Shown here: piece after piece, positions 25,819-33,300 of the stretch
Layout of the letters: each line of letters starts with the position of its first letter
How positions within the stretch are numbered: the first letter of the stretch is position 1
NCBI RefSeq assembly: GCF_036013525.1
Contig: NZ_CP107853.1
Coordinates: 7,378,001-7,442,000, forward strand
Origin: Nonomuraea sp. NBC_00507
Lineage (GTDB): Bacteria > Actinomycetota > Actinomycetes > Streptosporangiales > Streptosporangiaceae
Direction: 5' to 3'
Length of the DNA stretch: 64,000 nucleotides
Notes under the pieces: model-generated
Told to the model about the DNA's origin: nothing
What the model saw: the letters and a program-made list of their open reading frames with translations, nothing else
Databases searched by the model: none
Position numbers and translations under genes: made by a program

Positions 25819-27054
25819 ATGCCGTCTGTCGTACTGATCGGCACCCTCGACACCAAGGGTGAGGAATACGCGTGGCTGCGCAACCGGCTCGTGGAGCAGG
25901 GCAGCGACGTGATCGTGGTCGACGCCGGCGTCGGCGCGCACGACGCCCTCGTCGACGTTTCCAACGAGCAGGTCGCCGCGGCGGCCGGGCATGACGTGCG
26001 GGCGCTCAGGGAGGCGGGCGACCGGGGCGCCGCCGTGACCGCCATGGGCGAGGGCGCGGCCGCGATCCTGGCCGGGTTGCACGCCGACGGCCGCGTGGAC
26101 GCCGTGCTGGCGCTGGGCGGCAGCGGCGGCTCGTCCATTGCCGCGCGGGCCGTGCGCGACCTGCCGATCGGCGTGCCCAAGCTGATCGTCTCCACGATGG
26201 CCGCCGGCGATGTGTCGCCGTACGTCGGGGCCAAGGACGTCACGCTCATGTACAGCGTGGTCGACATCGCGGGCGTCAACCGGGTCTCCCGGGCCATCCT
26301 CGGCAACGCCGCCGCCGCGGCGGCCGGCATGGCCAGGGCGTACCAGCTCGCCAAGGCCGTGCGGACCGCGGCCGGTGAGGAGCGGCCGCTGATCGGCGCG
26401 TCGATGTTCGGGGTCACCACCCCGGCGGTGGACGCCGCCCGGGAGCGGCTCGGCGAGCTCGGCTACGAGGTGCTGGTCTTCCACGCGACCGGCTCCGGCG
26501 GCCGCGCCCTGGAGGCTCTGGCGGCCGGCGGCATGCTCGCGGGCGTGCTCGACCTGACCACCACCGAGCTGGCCGACGACCTCGTGGGCGGCGTGTTGTC
26601 GGCCGGACCCGAGCGGCTCACCGCTGCCGGCGCGCACGGCGTGCCGCAGGTGGTGGCGCCCGGCGCGCTCGACATGGTCAACTTCGGCCCCCGCGACACC
26701 GTGCCCGCCGCGTTCGCCGACCGCCTCCTGTACGTGCACAACCCGACCGTCACCCTCATGCGCACCACCGCCGAGGAGATGCGCGAGCTCGGCCGCCGGG
26801 TGGCCGCCAAGCTGCGGGAGGCGAAAGGGCCGGCGGCGTTGTTCCTGCCCCGGCGCGGGGTTTCGGCACTGGACGCGCCCGGCGCCGCCTTCGCCGACCC
26901 GAAAGCCGACGCGGCCTGCTTCGAGGCCATGGAAGAGGGCCTGCGCGGCTCCGGCGTCGCGGTCGACGACCTCGACCTGCACATCAACGACCCCGCCTTC
27001 GGCCGCGCCATGGCCGAGCGGCTCCACGACCTGATCACCGGAGGTGCCTCGTGA
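25819..27054 (+). CDS. UPF0261 / Tm-1-like ATP-binding domain protein
   Basis: A 411-residue protein matching the N-terminal half of tomato Tm-1 and bacterial UPF0261. The family opening [15 protein letters not shown] is at residues 7-21, then glycine-rich [15 protein letters not shown] and [16 protein letters not shown]. The latter belongs to the nucleotide-binding region in Tm-1. I start at the ATG 11 bases after GAGAGG, not at the GTG that abuts it. Its last bases overlap the next gene as GTGA, and that gene encodes the other half of Tm-1. Biochemical role in bacteria is not established. Confidence 0.85.
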   Translation: MPSVVLIGTLDTKGEEYAWLRNRLVEQGSDVIVVDAGVGAHDALVDVSNEQVAAAAGHDVRALREAGDRGAAVTAMGEGAAAILAGLHADGRVDAVLALGGSGGSSIAARAVRDLPIGVPKLIVSTMAAGDVSPYVGAKDVTLMYSVVDIAGVNRVSRAILGNAAAAAAGMARAYQLAKAVRTAAGEERPLIGASMFGVTTPAVDAARERLGELGYEVLVFHATGSGGRALEALAAGGMLAGVLDLTTTELADDLVGGVLSAGPERLTAAGAHGVPQVVAPGALDMVNFGPRDTVPAAFADRLLYVHNPTVTLMRTTAEEMRELGRRVAAKLREAKGPAALFLPRRGVSALDAPGAAFADPKADAACFEAMEEGLRGSGVAVDDLDLHINDPAFGRAMAERLHDLITGGAS

Positions 27055-27872
27055 ACAGGCAGGACGTCCTCGACAGGCTCCGCGCCACGGTCGCCGCGGG
27101 ACGACCGATCGTCGGCGCGGGCGCAGGTACGGGCCTGTCGGCCAAGTGCGCCGAGGCCGGCGGCGTCGACCTGATCATCATCTATAACTCCGGCCGCTAC
27201 CGGATGGCCGGGCGCGGCTCGCTGGCCGGGCTCCTGCCGTACGGGGACGCCAACCGGATCGTCGTCGAGATGGCCTCTGAAGTGCTGCCGGTCGTCCGCG
27301 ACACCCCCGTGCTGGCCGGGGTCTGCGGGACCGACCCGTTCCGCGTCATGCCGCTCTTCCTCGACCAGCTCAAGGCCATGGGGTTCGCCGGCGTGCAGAA
27401 CTTCCCGACGGTGGGCCTGTACGACGGGCTCTTCCGGCAGAACCTGGAGGAGACCGGCATGGGCTACGACCTGGAGGTCGAGATGGTCCGGCTGGCCTGC
27501 GAGCGCGACCTCGTCACCGCGCCCTACGTCTTCGACGAGGACCAGGCGCGGGCCATGGCCGAGGCCGGCGCCGACGTGCTGGTCCCGCACGTGGGGCTGA
27601 CCACCAAGGGCAGCATCGGCGCGGGCACCGCGCTGAGCCTGGACGAGGCGGCCGAGCGGGTGCAGGCGATGCGGGACGCGGCGGCCGCCGTGCGGCCCGA
27701 CGTGCTCGTGCTCTGCCACGGCGGGCCGATCGCCGAGCCCGAGGACGCCGCCTACGTGCTGTCGCGCACCAAGGGCGTCGTCGGCTTCTTCGGCGCCTCG
27801 TCCGTCGAGCGGCTGCCGACCGAACGCGCCATCACCGAGCAGGTCCGAGCCTTCAAGTCACTGAGCTTCTGA
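27051..27872 (+). CDS. TIM-barrel protein, phosphoenolpyruvate hydrolase-like family (Tm-1 C-terminal half)
   Basis: A 273-residue TIM barrel of the PF09370 family, named for PEP hydrolase-like proteins. Readable blocks are [51 protein letters not shown] and the phosphate-type loop [13 protein letters not shown]. The chain looks complete. The 4-bp GTGA overlap with UPF0261 couples their translation, and in plants the two are one polypeptide, so a complex is likely. A retro-aldol or C-C lyase role is possible but unproven. Confidence 0.85.
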   Translation: MNRQDVLDRLRATVAAGRPIVGAGAGTGLSAKCAEAGGVDLIIIYNSGRYRMAGRGSLAGLLPYGDANRIVVEMASEVLPVVRDTPVLAGVCGTDPFRVMPLFLDQLKAMGFAGVQNFPTVGLYDGLFRQNLEETGMGYDLEVEMVRLACERDLVTAPYVFDEDQARAMAEAGADVLVPHVGLTTKGSIGAGTALSLDEAAERVQAMRDAAAAVRPDVLVLCHGGPIAEPEDAAYVLSRTKGVVGFFGASSVERLPTERAITEQVRAFKSLSF

Positions 27873-27882
27873 GGAGTCTGTC

Positions 27883-28290
27883 ATGCACGTCAGCCCCGAC
27901 AGCGTGCCCACGATGGCCTTCGACTGGGGGTCCATCAAGTGGTTCGTCACCCCGTCGGCCATCCCGGGGGCGAGCAGTTCCCTGGGCGAGGTCATCGTCA
28001 ACCCCGGCAAGGGGCACGCCCGCCACAACCACCCCAACGCCGAGGAGGTCATCTACGTGATCTCGGGGGAGGGGCGGCAGATGGTGGACGACGGGGAGGA
28101 GTTCGCGATCAGGGAGGGTGACAGCGTGCACATTCCGGCGGGCGCCTACCACTCGACGTTCAACATGACCTGGCGGCCGCTGCGGCTCATCGTCACGTAC
28201 ACGCCCGGGGGAGAGGAGAAGGCTCTGGAGGCCGCCCCCGATCTCACGTTGCACGAGGCGGGCAGCGTCGCGGAGTGGCGTCAGGCCTGA
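27883..28290 (+). CDS. Small single-domain cupin
   Basis: A 135-residue cupin. Motif 1 is GHARHNHPNAEEVIYVISGEG-like (metal ligands His-His-Glu in ARHNHPNAEE), motif 2 is IPAGAYHSTFN with the fourth His. RBS GAGGAG eight bases before the ATG. It closes the rightward operon and would act as a metal-dependent isomerase, oxygenase or sugar-binding partner. Its stop lies inside a strong palindromic terminator. Confidence 0.85.
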   Translation: MHVSPDSVPTMAFDWGSIKWFVTPSAIPGASSSLGEVIVNPGKGHARHNHPNAEEVIYVISGEGRQMVDDGEEFAIREGDSVHIPAGAYHSTFNMTWRPLRLIVTYTPGGEEKALEAAPDLTLHEAGSVAEWRQA

Positions 28291-28299
28291 CGCCACTCC
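28272..28299. terminator. Perfect palindromic terminator at the cupin stop
   Basis: The 14-base arm GGAGTGGCGTCAGG is followed immediately by its exact reverse complement. The cupin TGA lies inside the second arm. No T-run follows in either direction. It separates the cupin from a convergent small membrane-protein gene, so it can serve both. Confidence 0.7.
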
Positions 28300-28305
28300 C
28301 GTGGG

Positions 28306-28458
28306 TCAACGCGGGACGAAGCCGCGGTAGACGACGCTCCGCCACCGGCGCACCGGCCACTCCCGGTCCCTGATGCCGCTCAGCACGAGGGCGGCGACCC
28401 CGCCGGTGAGGACGATGCCGATGATGATGCTCATGGCGAGCATGAAGGCGATTTCCAT
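28306..28458 (-). CDS. Small membrane protein, 50 residues
   Basis: A short frame with a clear GAAGGGAT ribosome site eight bases before the ATG. The peptide has one long hydrophobic helix (about residues 3-27, rich in Ile/Leu/Val/Ala) followed by a basic tail with PVRRWRSVVYRGF, a single-pass layout with a positive cytoplasmic end. I recognise no family. It lies downstream of doxX on the same strand, separated by a small UUCG hairpin. Confidence 0.55.
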   Translation of the reverse strand: MEIAFMLAMSIIIGIVLTGGVAALVLSGIRDREWPVRRWRSVVYRGFVPR

Positions 28459-28471
28459 GACGATCCCTTCG

Positions 28472-28489
28472 TCAGACGTTCGCGTCTGA
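28472..28489. terminator. Small hairpin with TTCG loop after doxX-like gene
   Basis: TCAGACG pairs with CGTCTGA around TTCG, a stable tetraloop in RNA. It lies between the doxX-like stop and the small membrane-protein gene and may terminate or attenuate. Confidence 0.45.
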
Positions 28490-28531
28490 ACTTGTGCGCC
28501 GTGGAACAGGACTCTTCCGCGCCCTATTCCG

Positions 28532-28906
28532 TCAGAAGGAGTACGGGCCGAACCTGCCCCAGGCCACGAAGGCGGCCAGCGCGAGCAGTACCACGTTGGC
28601 CACGATCATCTGGGGCTCCTTGCGGCGGGCGTGCGTGACCGCCGCTCCGATCATGACCACGACCAGGCCGGCCGCGGCCAGGGGCGTCAGCACCGGCACG
28701 ATGCCGAGCGCCGCGGGCAGGATCAGTCCGATGGCGGCCAGCAGCTCCAGCGTGCCGATCGCCTTGACGGCGCCCGCGGAGAAGTCCTCGGTCCACGCCA
28801 GGCCGGAGGCGGCCAGCTTCTCCTTCGGCTGGCTGATCTTCATCAGTCCGGCGGCGAGGAACAGGAGGGCGAGCAGGCCGGCGACGATCCAGAGAGCGAC
28901 GTTCAT
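28532..28906 (-). CDS. DoxX-family membrane protein
   Basis: A 124-residue four-helix membrane protein with the DoxX pattern: helix 1 VAGLLALLFLAAGLMKI, helix 2 IGTLELLAAIGLILPA, helix 3 LTPLAAAGLVVVMIGAA, helix 4 IVANVVLLALAAFVAWG. In Bacillus, DoxX relatives MhqP and CatD are induced with ring-cleavage dioxygenases against quinones. The same pairing occurs here with a divergent MarR regulator and a dioxygenase. Its promoter overlaps MarR operators. Confidence 0.85.
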   Translation of the reverse strand: MNVALWIVAGLLALLFLAAGLMKISQPKEKLAASGLAWTEDFSAGAVKAIGTLELLAAIGLILPAALGIVPVLTPLAAAGLVVVMIGAAVTHARRKEPQMIVANVVLLALAAFVAWGRFGPYSF

Positions 28907-28931
28907 CGGTATTCCGATCCATGGGGGGTTG

Positions 28932-28947
28932 ACTTGAAGATTCAAGT
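28932..28947. promoter_or_regulatory. MarR operator 1
   Basis: ACTTGAAGATTCAAGT, perfect 7-bp arms. It lies just downstream of the doxX-like -10 element. First of three sites at exact 33-bp spacing. Confidence 0.7.
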
Positions 28948-28949
28948 GG

Positions 28950-28978
28950 AATGTACGCCTATAGACTTGAAGCGTCAA
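28950..28978 (-). promoter_or_regulatory. Sigma-70-type promoter of the doxX-like gene
   Basis: On the minus strand TTGACG and TACATT are separated by 17 bases. The -35 lies inside MarR operator 2, so binding there would exclude RNA polymerase. Confidence 0.55.
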
Positions 28979-28980
28979 GC
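28965..28980. promoter_or_regulatory. MarR operator 2
   Basis: ACTTGA-AGCG-TCAAGC, arms match at five of six positions. It covers the -35 of the doxX-like promoter. Confidence 0.7.
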
Positions 28981-28997
28981 GAAACCTGGGTGCGATC

Positions 28998-29013
28998 ACT
29001 TGAGAGTTCAAGT
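28998..29013. promoter_or_regulatory. MarR operator 3
   Basis: ACTTGA-GAGT-TCAAGT, perfect 6-bp arms, 14 bp before the marR start codon, in position for autoregulation. Confidence 0.7.
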
Positions 29014-29026
29014 TAGAGTGGGCGTC

Positions 29027-29521
29027 ATGGACAACGCATCACCGCAGGAGCCGCGCTGGCTGACCGAGGAGGAGATGGAGAGCTGGCTGGCGCTGACCAG
29101 CGTGCTGATCAGGCTGTCGGCCGCGCTGGACGGCCAGCTCCAGCGCGACTCCGGGATCAGTCATTTCGAATACCAGGTCATGGCGATGTTGTCGATGACC
29201 GAGGGGCGCACTGTGCGGATGAGCGAGCTGGCGGCGCTCTCCGACGGGTCGTTGTCCCGCCTGTCGCACGTGGTCAAGCGGCTGGAGAAGCGCGGCTGGG
29301 TGCGCCGCGAGCCCGACCCCGCCGACGGCCGCTACACCCTGGCCATCCTCACGGTGGACGGCTGGAAGAAGGTCGCCGAGACCGCCCCGGGACACGTCGA
29401 CGCCGTGCGCCGCTACGTTTTCGACGCCCTCACCAAGACCCAGGTCCGGCAATTGCGTGACATCGGCCGCCGCATCTCCCTCGCCATCGACCCCGACGAG
29501 ACCTGCCTCGGCGGCCGCTGA
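29027..29521 (+). CDS. MarR-family regulator
   Basis: A 164-residue winged-helix regulator. The dimerisation helices bracket RMSELAALSDGSLSRLSHVVKRLE (recognition region LSDGSLSRLSHVVKRLEKRG) and wing RREPDPADGRYTLAILT, a standard MarR layout. One cysteine is present, near the C-terminus, so a thiol switch like MhqR/OhrR is not obvious. It is divergent from the doxX-like gene and directly precedes an extradiol dioxygenase; three palindromes lie in front of it. Confidence 0.92.
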   Translation: MDNASPQEPRWLTEEEMESWLALTSVLIRLSAALDGQLQRDSGISHFEYQVMAMLSMTEGRTVRMSELAALSDGSLSRLSHVVKRLEKRGWVRREPDPADGRYTLAILTVDGWKKVAETAPGHVDAVRRYVFDALTKTQVRQLRDIGRRISLAIDPDETCLGGR

Positions 29522-29564
29522 CCCCACGCCTCCAACCTCGCCGCCCTCAGCAAGGAGCCCCCTC

Positions 29565-30440
29565 ATGACGTCCCTCTTCAACCCGGACGTGCCCGCTGGC
29601 GCGTACGACGCGTTCCTGCCGGGTGCGCTGCCCCTGGCCCGCGCCCACCGAGCGTGGACGCCGGCGGACGGCCCCCTGCCTGCCCTGTACATCAGCCACG
29701 GCGCGCCCCCGCTCTTCGACGACCGCCTCTGGATCGACGAGCTGTTCGCCTGGGCGCTGGCCCTGCCCAAGCCGAAGAGCATCCTCATCGTCTCGGCGCA
29801 CTGGGAGGCCGCGCCGCTGTCGCTGTCCGACCCGGCGGCGCACACCCCGCTCGTGTACGACTTCGGCGGGTTCCACCCGCGCTACTACACCATGCGGTAC
29901 GACACCCCCGACGCCACCGGCCTGGCTCGGCGCGTGGCCGCGATGATGCCCGACGACGAGCCCGTCCACCAGCACGCCGGACGCGGGCTCGACCACGGGG
30001 CGTGGGTGCCGCTGATGGCGATGTATCCGCCGGCCGACATCCCCGTGCTCCAGCTCAGCCTGCCCACCCACGACCCGGCCAGGCTCCTGGACCTCGGCGC
30101 TCGGCTGGCCCCGCTGCGGGAGGAGGGCGTGCTGGTGATCGGGTCGGGGTTCATGACGCACGGGCTGCCGTTCGTCACCAGGGAGATGCTCGAAGGCGCG
30201 GTCCCGTCCTGGTCGTCTGACTTCGACGCCTGGGCGGCCGACGCGCTGGCCCGCGGCGACGTGGAGGAGCTGGCCGCGTACCGGACGCGGGCGCCCGGCA
30301 TGCCGTACGCCCATCCCACGGTCGACCACTACATCCCGCTGTTCATCACGCTCGGCGCGGGTGGCCGGCCGGACCGGTGGGTCCGCACCGTCATCGACGG
30401 CTACATGATGGGCTTCTCGAAGCGCTCGCTCCAGACCTAG
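29565..30440 (+). CDS. DODA-type extradiol aromatic ring-opening dioxygenase (LigB superfamily)
   Basis: A 291-residue class III extradiol dioxygenase. Metal ligands are in YISHGAPPLF near the start and in SAHWEA, the catalytic residues in GLDHGAWVPL, and a late His in PTVDHYIPLF. The family cleaves catechols next to the diol with Fe(II) or Zn(II). AAGGAG precedes the ATG, 43 bp after marR, so it is probably co-transcribed. With DoxX and MarR it makes a catechol/quinone detoxification set. Its TAG shares CTAG with the convergent gene's stop. Confidence 0.88.
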   Translation: MTSLFNPDVPAGAYDAFLPGALPLARAHRAWTPADGPLPALYISHGAPPLFDDRLWIDELFAWALALPKPKSILIVSAHWEAAPLSLSDPAAHTPLVYDFGGFHPRYYTMRYDTPDATGLARRVAAMMPDDEPVHQHAGRGLDHGAWVPLMAMYPPADIPVLQLSLPTHDPARLLDLGARLAPLREEGVLVIGSGFMTHGLPFVTREMLEGAVPSWSSDFDAWAADALARGDVEELAAYRTRAPGMPYAHPTVDHYIPLFITLGAGGRPDRWVRTVIDGYMMGFSKRSLQT

Positions 30441-32337
30441 GGCATCGGGAGCAATCCTTCCTGGCGCACCGGCCAGGTGTCAGGGAAGCCGGGCGCCGGC
30501 GGGCCGCCGTCCCAGCCCTTGGCCATGAGCGCGACCGCCCACAGGAGGCCGCCGTTGCCCGGCAGGTAGACGGGAAGGGTGTTCGTCTGCCTGTTGTGCC
30601 CGTTCGGCAGGTACGTGTTCTTCGCGACCGGCATCAGCAGGGCGTCCACGGCGATCGCCGGCTCGCCCAGCCGGGTGGCCGTCATGGCGATGGCCGGATA
30701 GTCCCAGCCCCAGGTCGTCTCCCAGCGCCAGGTCGCCAGCACCGAGCGCAGCGTCGCCCGCATGGTCTCCCGGTCGATGAGGTGGGTGGGCGGGACGACG
30801 CCGAGGGCGTAGAGCATCGACGGGTGGTCGTCCGGCACCGTGTATGGCGGCGCGTCCATGGCCGCGTACACCCCGTCCCTGATCCGGGGCCGGGCCATGC
30901 CCGCGGAGACCTCGTCCCACAACGGGTCGGGGGCGAGGCCGAGCAGGCGGCGCCAGTCCTGGGCCACGGCCAGCGCCCAGGACCAGTAGGCCAGCTCGAA
31001 CGTCGGGTTCACGGCGCTCGCCCGCACATCCGCGTACGACTCCTGCGCCGGCACCAGCGGCGGCCCCAGCCCGTGACCGGCGGGACCCCTGACGGCGAAG
31101 GCGGCCATGAACGCGGCCGTGTCCAGGACAACGTCCGCGTACCGCTCCACCGCCCCGCGGCCTCCGCCGGCGCGGCGCACCAGCTCGGCCAGGAAGATCG
31201 GGTGCGGTTGCTGCCACACCAGGAACGGCCCGATCGGGCTGGGGCTCTCCCGGCCGTCCGGGCCCACCTGCTTGGGCCAGCGCGCGCCCGGGCAGCCCTG
31301 CGCCCTGGCGGTCCCGCGGGCTCGCTGCCGGACCGACTCGTACCAGCCGAGGCTGCGCTCCAGCAGCTCGGGCCGGCCCCACAGCGGGAAGTGGGCGGCG
31401 TGCCACCAGTGCATCTCCAGGTGGAAGCGGCCCCGCCAGCTGTTGGTCATCAGCCCGGTCTCGGCCGGCGGGGAGGAGCCGGCGCAGTGGATCGCCGTGA
31501 GGTACTGCGACAACACGATCCTGCGTTCCAGCTCGGGCGCGCGGTCGTCGCGGCTGTCCGACAGCTCCACGGCGCCGCCCGTGCTCCAGAACCGAGCCCC
31601 GCCACGTCGTAGGAGGTGGCGTCGAGCACCCGCCGCACCGTGAACCCGCCCGCCGAGCGCCGCAGCACCGACGCGTGCGCCTCCGGCCGCGTCCAGTCCG
31701 CCGCGTTCCCCCACGCCTGCGACCCGTAGGGGAACGCCATCCGCACCGCCAGCCCGCCGACGGCCAGCAGCGGCGACTCGACACGCACGGCCAGGACGTC
31801 ACGCCCCGGATGGCACGCGGTGGTGACCAGGACCGGCGCGCCACGCAGCCGGTAGCGGCTGGTGATGGTGCCGGTCCATAGGTCGAGCCGCTGGCGCACG
31901 TCACCGAGGTCGCCGGGCGTCCACGGACGGCCGCCGGGTCCGGCGAGCCCGACGCGGCCGAGGTCGAGCCGGTGCGGGTTGGCCCGCAGCCACGACTCGG
32001 CGGCCGACGCGGGCTTCTCTCCCGTGCCGCTCAGGTCACCGGCCATGTCCACGTACGGCACCGGCCCGCGCGGCGTGTCGTACACCCGCGTGGTCTCGGC
32101 CAAGTCGTACGAGCCGGGAACGCTGTGCCAGCCCCAGGACGCCATGGTGGCCAGCAGCGTCCCCGGCGGGGCTCCCGTGCGGTCCTCGACCGGGTGGGAT
32201 TCCGGAAAGGTCTGCAGCCCGGTGACGTCGACCGTGTAGCAGAGCTCGCCGTTGCCGACCGACAGCGGCGACTCCGGCACGATCCGCGTCACCTCGACCG
32301 CGTGCCTGCCGGCAAGCGCCCGGCGGTCGATCGTCAC
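30437..32337 (-). pseudogene. (alpha/alpha)6 glycosidase-like gene broken by a single frameshift
   Basis: Two overlapping frames together encode one ~630-residue protein. The N-terminal part (SVGNGELCYTVDVTGLQTFP through RRVLDATSYDVAG) is a beta-sandwich. The C-terminal part (FWSTGGAVELSDSRDD, NSWRGRFHLEMHWWHAAHFP, TTWGWDYPAIAMTATRLG) is the catalytic toroid. Adding one C to the C4 run at 31,597-31,600 (plus strand) restores a continuous reading DVAGARFWSTGG. The GTG start overlaps the stop of the binding-protein remnant. Sequencing error and true decay cannot be distinguished here, but the partner gene upstream is also broken. No signal peptide. Confidence 0.75.
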
Positions 32338-32767
32338 TGGATCGCCGCCCCGACCTGCTTGACGAAGCCGGCCGCTGCCTCGGCGGGCTGCTGCCGGTCG
32401 AACAGCACTTCGGCGTTGATCCGGTCCAGGATCTTCGGCGTGTCCGTGGAGCCGGTCGAGCCGATGACCAGCGGCGGTCCCGCGTTCGGCGTGAGCGCGT
32501 CGATAAAGGTGACCAGCATCAGCCGCAGCGGCTGGCCCACGGCCTTGCTGAGCGCGGTGAGCCCTGGCGTCACGCAGCTTCTCCGTCATCGTCCACCAGT
32601 CCACCACCGTCTTCTCTCTGATGCCGACCTTGCCGTCAGCGGTGTAGAGCGCCTCGCCGCGCTGGCGCGAGTAGACGGCGAGCATGTCGGTCCTGGTGGG
32701 GTCGGCCAGCGCGAACGTGCCGTCCGGCAGCTTTCCCGAGCGAACGGGCGGGGCATCCGCCGTCCGG
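32334..32767 (-). pseudogene. Truncated, frameshifted ABC sugar-binding protein gene
   Basis: Only the C-terminal ~145 residues of an extracellular solute-binding protein remain. The first piece reads DGTFALADPTRTDMLAVYSR and continues to MTEKLRDA; the second, in another frame, reads VTPGLTALSKAVGQPLRLML and ends EAAAGFVKQVGAAIQ. The break looks like loss of 11 bp between repeats of GTGACGCC, since LRDA-GV-TPGL would be natural. The 5' end stops exactly at the neighbouring membrane-protein gene, so about two thirds of the gene and any permeases were deleted. Confidence 0.6.
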
Positions 32768-33142
32768 TCAGGCGGAGGCGAGCCCGCGTCCGAGCGTCCG
32801 ATCGAGGGCGATGCGGGTGAGCCAGCCCAGGCCGGCCGTGAAGAGCGGCGGCCACACGATCGGCCCGAAGGTGTAGCCGACCAGCACCACGAGCGGGATC
32901 CACACGCGGTTCACGGCCTGGTGGAGAGCGCTGGGCGGGCGGACCCCGGCGAGCCGCGTCAGATCGGGTAACAGGAAGAACACCAGCGCGGCGGCCGTGG
33001 TCGGCAGGCCGTACTTCTGGCTTTCGAAAACGGCGAACGCGGCCAGGAACAGCGCGGAAGCGCCCCAGGCGATCCGCTTCGGCCAACCGCCTCCGCCGGG
33101 GGTACGCGGCGGCGCGGCGTCGGGCGGGTGTTCAGTGGTCAT
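32768..33142 (-). CDS. Small integral membrane protein, DUF4260-like
   Basis: A 124-residue protein with about four hydrophobic segments. The blocks FFLLPDLTRLAGVRPP, LHQAVNRVWIPLVVL and GLGWLTRIALDRTLGRGL resemble DUF4260, which has PD, an N/H-containing middle motif and a terminal DRxLGYGL. Start is ambiguous between this ATG and a GTG two codons earlier; neither has a good ribosome site. Its stop lies at the deletion junction of the binding-protein remnant. Confidence 0.6.
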   Translation of the reverse strand: MTTEHPPDAAPPRTPGGGGWPKRIAWGASALFLAAFAVFESQKYGLPTTAAALVFFLLPDLTRLAGVRPPSALHQAVNRVWIPLVVLVGYTFGPIVWPPLFTAGLGWLTRIALDRTLGRGLASA

Positions 33143-33184
33143 GCGCACAGCGTACAGATGATCTTCGCACCCGCGCTGCGGCGG

Positions 33185-33289
33185 TCAGGACACACGTCGA
33201 TACAGACCCTGGGTGCGGCGCTCCCAGTCCTCCTGGGTCAAATGGGCAAACCGACGCCGCACTTCGGCTTCGGCGACGTGTTCCTTCAC
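33185..33289 (-). CDS. Possible 34-residue ORF, unknown
   Basis: A GTG frame reading VKEHVAEAEVRRRFAHLTQE and ending GLYRRVS lies between the SARP stop and the membrane-protein gene. The frame stays open into the SARP 3' end. Third-position G/C bias is only moderate and no ribosome site is clear. It may be a gene fragment. The rest of this 158-bp gap shows nothing. Confidence 0.2.
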   Translation of the reverse strand: MKEHVAEAEVRRRFAHLTQEDWERRTQGLYRRVS

Positions 33290-33300
33290 CGGTGACGCGA

